From NCBI GenBank assembly GCA_963793245.1, contig CAWBZG010000005.1:558001-622000 (forward strand): 64,000 nt of DNA, written 5' to 3'. Source of the DNA: CAXBBB01 sp963793245 (GTDB lineage: Bacteria > Bacteroidota > Rhodothermia > Rhodothermales > BA12). Under the pieces are notes generated by a model. It made no database searches. It had not been told where the DNA came from and saw only the letters and a program-made list of their open reading frames with translations. Both the position numbers and the translations under genes were made by a program. Of this stretch, positions 59,388-64,000 are shown piece by piece; position 1 is the stretch's first letter, and each line of letters opens with the position of its first letter.

Positions 59388-60260
59388 CTACTCCCTCATC
59401 CGCCGGATGGCCCGCACGATGCGTGGTCGTCCGGCGGTGTCGTTTTGGATCGTCACGTCGTCGAATTGATCGGGCGTGAGCAGGGCGGCTGTCGCGCCGG
59501 CGTGGTCCGCGTGCGTTTCTAAGACGAGCGTGCCACCTGGGTTGAGACGATCTATCGCGTGCCGAGCCAGCGCGCGATAGAACAGCAGCACGTCCCCCGG
59601 AGCGAACAGCGCCAGGTATGGCTCGTGGTCCCGCACTTCGGGTTCGAGCGATGTCTCTTCGTTCTCGGCAACGTAGGGCGGGTTGCTTACGATCACGTCG
59701 AACGTGCCCGGCACGTCCAGCATGTCGGCGAGCACATCGGCTGAGTGGAACGCGACGTTCAGCCCCAACCGCTCGGCGTTGGATCGGGCGATGGCGAGCG
59801 CGGCGTCGCTCACGTCGCACGCAACGACTTCGGCTACCGGCACCTCGTCGGCGAGGGCGAGCGCGATGCACCCGCTTCCCGTCCCCGCATCCAGCACACG
59901 CGGACGCGCATGCTCACGCGCCGCGTCGATCGCCCACCCTGCGACCTCTTCGGTCTCAGGACGCGGAATCAATACGCCCGGCCCGACGCGCAACGTCAGC
60001 CGCCGAAAATCCGCCTCTCCAACGAGGTACTGCACCGGCTCTCGCCGCGCTCGCCGCTCGACAAGCTCGTCCAGTCGTCGTCGATCTTCGCTGGACAGCA
60101 TGCCGGCAACTGACTCTCCCATTCGGCTGCGCCACCACGACCGAGGCTTGTCCATGACGTGCGAGACTAGCCACGCCAGCGATGAGTCGGCATCGGTGAT
60201 ACCGGAATCGATCAGGCGCGATCGGTAGGCGTCTAGAAGAGAGCGGAGCGTATCGGGCAT
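59388..60260 (-). CDS. prmC: Peptide chain release factor N5-glutamine methyltransferase
   Basis: A 290-aa enzyme that methylates the GGQ glutamine of release factors. The start MPDTLRSLLDAYRSRL at 60260 gives the usual length; the frame to 60524 is unsupported. The N-terminal helical domain ends near QYLVGEADFRRL, then the AdoMet motif VLDAGTGSGCIALALA, and the substrate motif SNPPYVAENE (NPPY). It is divergent from the SDR gene, sharing a 133-base promoter region. Confidence 0.93.
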   Translation of the reverse strand: MPDTLRSLLDAYRSRLIDSGITDADSSLAWLVSHVMDKPRSWWRSRMGESVAGMLSSEDRRRLDELVERRARREPVQYLVGEADFRRLTLRVGPGVLIPRPETEEVAGWAIDAAREHARPRVLDAGTGSGCIALALADEVPVAEVVACDVSDAALAIARSNAERLGLNVAFHSADVLADMLDVPGTFDVIVSNPPYVAENEETSLEPEVRDHEPYLALFAPGDVLLFYRALARHAIDRLNPGGTLVLETHADHAGATAALLTPDQFDDVTIQNDTAGRPRIVRAIRRMRE

Positions 60261-60393
60261 CTCACGTGAACGAGTGGAAAGGTGCGACGTGCCCAAAGCG
60301 CAACAGTCTCCTCCTATCGGCAGTCGCAGCGAACTCCCCCTATCTGCCCCGCGTCCAACATCTCTACTCACTCCGACTTTTCCGACTCCAAAT

Positions 60394-61185
60394 ATGTCCG
60401 CATTCGCAGGCCAGACTATTCTCATCACCGGCGCCTCTAGCGGCATCGGCGAAGCCTTCGTCCGCCACCTCATCCCGCTCGACGCCACACTGATCCTGAC
60501 GGCGCGCTCCGAGGAGAAGCTCAACCAGTTGGCCGAAACCGCAAGGGCATCCGGGACCGAAGCCCACGTCTACCCGCTCGACCTAGGACAACCCGGAGCC
60601 GCGCAGACGCTCTTCGACCAGACGACCGCAGATGGCCACGGCGTCGACGTCCTGCTCAACAACGCAGGTTTTGGGCTGACTGGCCGGCTGGAAAGCCTGG
60701 AAGCCGCCGAGTTGACGAACATGACGCAACTCAACGTCACGGCTGTCACCGAACTGGCTCGGCTCTACGGCGAGTCGATGCTTGCACGCGGGCGAGGGGG
60801 CATCCTCAATGTGGCGTCGACGGCAGCGTTTATGCCGATTCCCTACTTCGCGGTCTACGCGGCGACGAAGCACTACGTCAAGGCGTTTTCCGAAGCGCTG
60901 CACGAAGAGTGGAAAGGGCGAGGCGTGACGGTCACCTGCCTGTGCCCCGGCGCCACCAAGACCGGATTCGGCGACCGGGCCGACATGAAGGCGAGCTTTT
61001 TCGAAAACGGCGAGACGCCCGAGAAAGTCGCCCGCGTTGGACTTGAGGCGCTGGCGCGGGGCGAGCGCACGGTGATCAGCGGCGCGGCCAACGCAGCGAT
61101 GGCAAACGTGGCGCGGCTGCTGCCGTCGGGCGTGTCGGCTAAGCTGGCGGCTCAGATGTTTGCGCCCGGCGACGAGGCGTCGTAA
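60394..61185 (+). CDS. SDR-family NAD(P)-dependent oxidoreductase
   Basis: A 263-aa short-chain dehydrogenase. The start MSAFAGQTILITGASSGIGEAF at 60394 is right before the cofactor motif TGASSGIG. NNAGFGL and the catalytic YAATKHY (YxxxK) are present, and the pattern is that of DltE/YqjQ-type classical SDRs. Substrate unknown. The last residues (MFAPGDEAS) close the gene 51 bases before a LacI-type operator belonging to the next gene. Confidence 0.87.
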   Translation: MSAFAGQTILITGASSGIGEAFVRHLIPLDATLILTARSEEKLNQLAETARASGTEAHVYPLDLGQPGAAQTLFDQTTADGHGVDVLLNNAGFGLTGRLESLEAAELTNMTQLNVTAVTELARLYGESMLARGRGGILNVASTAAFMPIPYFAVYAATKHYVKAFSEALHEEWKGRGVTVTCLCPGATKTGFGDRADMKASFFENGETPEKVARVGLEALARGERTVISGAANAAMANVARLLPSGVSAKLAAQMFAPGDEAS

Positions 61186-61236
61186 CCTTTACGTCGCACG
61201 TTTGGACCCCACATCGACACGTGCGCCCGGCGCGAT

Positions 61237-61268
61237 GTAAGCGCTTACCACGCGGCGAAGTATCTTCG
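61237..61268 (+). promoter_or_regulatory. LacI-family operator and promoter for alpha-glucan phosphorylase
   Basis: GTAAGCGCTTAC (61237-61248) is a perfect 12-base palindrome with the central CG typical of LacI/GalR-type operators. A TATCTTCG element at 61261-61268 resembles a -7 box, so the operator would cover the -33 region and allow repression. The gene starts at 61308. The regulator is not in the window. Confidence 0.65.
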
Positions 61269-61307
61269 TCGTTCCCCATTGCACTATCTCTCCCCTATCC
61301 GATCCGC

Positions 61308-63341
61308 ATGACCACGCGTCAGAAACTCGAAGCCGTCTCCCAGAACCTCTGGTGGAGCTGGAATCCCAACGCCCGCGACCTCTTCCGCGACATCGCGCCC
61401 GACGTATACGAGTCGAGCACGCACGCGCCCCTCGCCGCCCTGAAAGCTGCCTCGGACAACACGCTGAACGACGCCAAAGTCGCGGATCGCATCGACGCTG
61501 TCTACGCCGACTTCCGCTCCTACATGGAGACGCCCGGATCCAAAGCCAACGCTCCGGCGACGGCCTACTTCTGCATGGAATACGGTCTGCACGAAAGCCT
61601 CGCGCTCTACTCGGGCGGTCTGGGCATTCTCGCAGGCGACCACTGCAAGGCTGCGTCGGACCTGAGCGTGCCGTTCACGGCTGTCGGCCTGCTGCTGCGC
61701 GATGGCTACTTCAAGCAGAAGTTCGACACCGTCGGCTGGCAGGTCGAGGAGTATCCGGTTCTCGACCCCGCCGACCATCCGATGACGCTGCTGACCGGAC
61801 GCAACGGCGAGCCGCGACGCGTGACCGTTCACCTGGGCGGCGAAGCCCTGCGGCTGCAAGCGTGGGAGTTGAACGTCGGACGCACGCGCCTGCTGCTGCT
61901 CGACTCGGACCACGACGAAAACCCGGCTCACCTGCGCCCGCTGACGCGCAAACTCTACCAGGGCGACCGCCGCATCCGACTCCAGCAAGAGATCGTATTG
62001 GGCATCGGCGGACTGCGGATGCTGCGCGCGCTCAACAGCGCCGCCGAAGTCTACCACCTCAACGAAGGCCACTGCGCGTTCCTCCTGTTCGAGTTGATGC
62101 GCGAGCGCATGGCGACGGGCGAGACGCGCGAGCAGGCCACTCAATGGGTCCACGATCACTGCGTGTTCACGACGCACACGCCGGTTCTGGCCGGGCACGA
62201 CCGCTTCGAGCCGGACCTGCTGCTGGGCCAGTTGTGGAAGATGCGCGACGCGCTCCACCTGAGCGACGAGCAGATCCTCGCCTATGGACGCGTCAAGCCC
62301 GACGATCATCAGGAGTGGTTCACGATGACTGTTCTCGGCCTCAACCTGACGCGCGCCGCTAACGGCGTCAGCAAGCTCAACGGCGAAGTCGCCCGCGAGC
62401 AATGGACGCAACTCTACCCCGACCGCAAAACCGCCGAAGTGCCCATCGGCCACGTCACCAACGGCATCCACCTGCCGACGTGGACAGCGCAGCCCGCCCG
62501 CGAATTCGCCAGCAAGCATCTAGGCGATTGGGAAGCCGACCGCATCGCGCCGACGTTCTGGCAGAAGATCGACCAAGTATCAGACGCCGACGTGTGGGCG
62601 CTCCGCAGCGCGCTCCGCAAGCGCCTCGTCGACTTCGCCAAACAGCACGTCGCCGAGCAGACGATGAAGCAGACGTTCGGCCTAGACCCCGACACGCTGA
62701 CCATCGGCTTCGCTCGCCGCTTCGCCACGTACAAGCGCGCGCCACTGTTCTTTCACGATGTCGAGCGGGCAGGCAAGATCCTGTCCAATGCGGATCGTCC
62801 GGTCCAACTGATCTACGCCGGTAAAGCCCACCCCGCCGACGAGGGCGGCAAGCGCTTTATCCAGCAGATCTACGGCATGACGCAGGAAGCGCCGTTCGAG
62901 GGCCGCGTGCTGTTCTTGGAGAACTACAACATGGAGATCGGACGGATGCTCGTCAGCGGCTGCGACGTGTGGCTCAACAACCCGCGCCGTCCGATGGAAG
63001 CGTCGGGCACGAGCGGCCAGAAAGTCAGCGCACACGGCGGCCTCAACCTGTCGATCCTCGACGGCTGGTGGCCCGAAGGCTACGACGGCAGCAACGGCTG
63101 GTCCATCGGCGACGACGACTCGGCGCAGATCGCGTCCGACCCGAGCAAGCAGGACCGCGACGACGCCGAGTTCCTCTACTCGACCATCGAAAACTCGGTC
63201 GTCCCCGAGTTCTACGACCGTACCGACGGCGTGCCCTCGCGCTGGGTCACGCGGATGAAGAACGCCATGCGCGAGCTTCCCGCTCAGTTCAGCTCCGAAC
63301 GCATGGTCGCCGACTACGTCGAGCAGATGTACGACGCCTAA
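61308..63341 (+). CDS. Alpha-glucan (glycogen/maltodextrin) phosphorylase, GT35
   Basis: A 677-aa PLP enzyme releasing glucose-1-phosphate from alpha-glucans. The start MTTRQKLEAVSQNLWWSWNPNARDLF at 61308 is the usual N-terminus of the short bacterial GT35 type (alpha-glucan family phosphorylase). YFCMEYGLHESLALYSGGLGILAGDHCKAASDL and EASGTSGQKVSAHGGLNLS carry the active-site and PLP-lysine regions. With the GH13 gene upstream it suggests glycogen turnover. Control by a LacI-type repressor is inferred from the operator upstream. Confidence 0.93.
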   Translation: MTTRQKLEAVSQNLWWSWNPNARDLFRDIAPDVYESSTHAPLAALKAASDNTLNDAKVADRIDAVYADFRSYMETPGSKANAPATAYFCMEYGLHESLALYSGGLGILAGDHCKAASDLSVPFTAVGLLLRDGYFKQKFDTVGWQVEEYPVLDPADHPMTLLTGRNGEPRRVTVHLGGEALRLQAWELNVGRTRLLLLDSDHDENPAHLRPLTRKLYQGDRRIRLQQEIVLGIGGLRMLRALNSAAEVYHLNEGHCAFLLFELMRERMATGETREQATQWVHDHCVFTTHTPVLAGHDRFEPDLLLGQLWKMRDALHLSDEQILAYGRVKPDDHQEWFTMTVLGLNLTRAANGVSKLNGEVAREQWTQLYPDRKTAEVPIGHVTNGIHLPTWTAQPAREFASKHLGDWEADRIAPTFWQKIDQVSDADVWALRSALRKRLVDFAKQHVAEQTMKQTFGLDPDTLTIGFARRFATYKRAPLFFHDVERAGKILSNADRPVQLIYAGKAHPADEGGKRFIQQIYGMTQEAPFEGRVLFLENYNMEIGRMLVSGCDVWLNNPRRPMEASGTSGQKVSAHGGLNLSILDGWWPEGYDGSNGWSIGDDDSAQIASDPSKQDRDDAEFLYSTIENSVVPEFYDRTDGVPSRWVTRMKNAMRELPAQFSSERMVADYVEQMYDA

Positions 63342-63365
63342 TCGCAAGCGATCACTGAGCATAGC

Positions 63366-63402
63366 GCCGCCGTCTCTCCTCGTGAGGGGCGGCGGTGTTT
63401 TC
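63366..63402 (+). terminator. Rho-independent terminator after the phosphorylase gene
   Basis: CCGCCG pairs with CGGCGG, with partial further pairing inside the loop, followed by TGTTTT. It is 25 bases beyond the phosphorylase stop. Confidence 0.7.
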
Positions 63403-63492
63403 GTTTGGCCAGCCTCACCGCTAGCACGCGAAACACGCCCCGTCAATATCGCGTGGGCCTTCGCGCTACGATCGCCTATCTGTATATCGGCC

Positions 63493-63996
63493 ATGACTGC
63501 CCGCGTGCTCTTCTCGCTCCTCATCATAACCGTCTCCTTGCCTATCACGGTAGAAGCGCAGACGTTCGACCTCAAACGTGGTTGGCTCGTGCGGGTACAG
63601 ACCCAAGACGGTTCTACGCTTGCGGGTCACGTAGCAAGCACCTCGGATGATTCGTTTGCGCTGCGTACCGATGGCGAGCTTCCGACTCGGGTCGAGTGGA
63701 GCCGAGTGGACGGCATCGAGCGTTATGCTCAAAATCCGACGAATGAGCTTATTGGGATGGGCGCGGGGCTGATCGTCGGGTCATTCGTAGCCGGGCAATT
63801 CATTTCTCTCTTATTCGCGGGCAGGCCGAGTTTGGACTTGGAGCATTTGCCTGAGCTGATGCTGTTTGGTTCACCGATTGGGATAGTCGTTGGCATGCCC
63901 ATCGGCGGCGCCATCGGTGCCCGGAAGGGCATGCGCTGGGTCGACGTGCCGCCGGGAACGACGGCGCGCGGCGTCGGGCTGAAGATTCGGTTTTAG
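63493..63996 (+). CDS. Exported hypothetical protein with glycine-rich TM segments
   Basis: A 167-aa protein from ATG 63493 (MTARVLFSLLIITVSLPITVEAQ, a signal peptide). A small beta domain (RGWLVRVQTQDGSTLAGHVASTSDDSFALRTDGELPTRVEWSRVDGIERY) looks like an SH3/Lsm-type barrel. Two Gly-rich hydrophobic segments follow (LIGMGAGLIVGSFVAGQFISLLF and SPIGIVVGMPIGGAIGARKG). The stop lies a few bases before the end of the window. Function unknown. Confidence 0.68.
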   Translation: MTARVLFSLLIITVSLPITVEAQTFDLKRGWLVRVQTQDGSTLAGHVASTSDDSFALRTDGELPTRVEWSRVDGIERYAQNPTNELIGMGAGLIVGSFVAGQFISLLFAGRPSLDLEHLPELMLFGSPIGIVVGMPIGGAIGARKGMRWVDVPPGTTARGVGLKIRF

Positions 63997-64000
63997 CCTG

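Noticed and set aside
1..64000. CRISPR arrays, IS elements, prophage genes, rRNA operons
   Set aside because: I looked for regularly spaced direct repeats, transposase motifs, integrase or phage genes, and rRNA-like stretches. I saw none apart from the short palindromes and the 107-base repeat.

Overview
The window is about 64 kb of GC-rich bacterial chromosome. It carries origin-proximal housekeeping genes (a dnaA/dnaN region with two perfect DnaA boxes, and gyrA) and no phage, plasmid, IS or CRISPR signature. Several traits point to the Rhodothermota/Bacteroidota side of the tree: a TonB-dependent receptor paired with a lipoprotein, many short lipoproteins with an AC-D/S lipobox, a TAnnTTTG-type promoter element in front of a tRNA gene, Asp-rich proteins, and almost no Shine-Dalgarno sequences. 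A Rhodothermia-like organism is my best guess. It is an inference from gene style, not from a marker-gene tree.

Layout. 0-1.6 kb: tail of an unknown gene, a beta-class DNA methyltransferase with a frameshifted N-terminus, and tRNA-Ser(GCU). 1.6-5.2 kb (minus): a probable metal-uptake set (His-rich exported protein, TonB receptor, lipoprotein). 5.3-10.2 kb (minus): the classic DUF177-rpmF-plsX-fabH-fabD-fabG cluster. 10.2-14 kb: candidate origin, dnaA, dnaN. 14.1-17.5 kb: flagellar regulators flhF-flhG-(2-TM protein)-fliA without any structural flagellar genes. 17.5-24.2 kb: VOC protein, DUF4235 protein, tRNA-Ser(UGA), glutamate dehydrogenase, TPR protein, gyrA. 24.4-30.3 kb: a hybrid histidine kinase, an OmpR-type two-component pair and a small heat-shock protein. 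30.6-42 kb: envelope and miscellaneous genes (glycosidase-like membrane fusion, two glycosyltransferases, MlaC-like and TolC-like proteins, hisE/hisG, GNAT, a sorbosone-dehydrogenase-like lipoprotein, a FecR-like protein). 42-46 kb (minus): pcm, nfeD-like, DUF3667 and flotillin-like genes. 46-48.4 kb (minus): cdaA, folP and two EutN/CcmL microcompartment vertex proteins. 48.5-64 kb: phenylalanine hydroxylase with acylphosphatase, two DUF5362-like paralogues, HtpX, a KefB-type antiporter, lipoproteins, a glycerophosphodiesterase, DUF493, a GH13 branching-enzyme-like protein, an AP2-domain protein, prmC, an SDR, and an alpha-glucan phosphorylase behind a LacI-type operator.

Two window-wide patterns stand out. 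First, at least seven single-base reading-frame breaks fall in otherwise well-preserved genes (methyltransferase, tolC, nfeD, cdaA, and three in folP). Five of them lie within 2.4 kb, and each is repaired by one base, so assembly or read errors are more likely than gene decay. Second, several families of short perfect palindromes sit only between genes. Three are seen twice in the window, and one longer element has TCATTGCGAGG-type ends and a CCCTTCGACTGCGCTCAGGG core.
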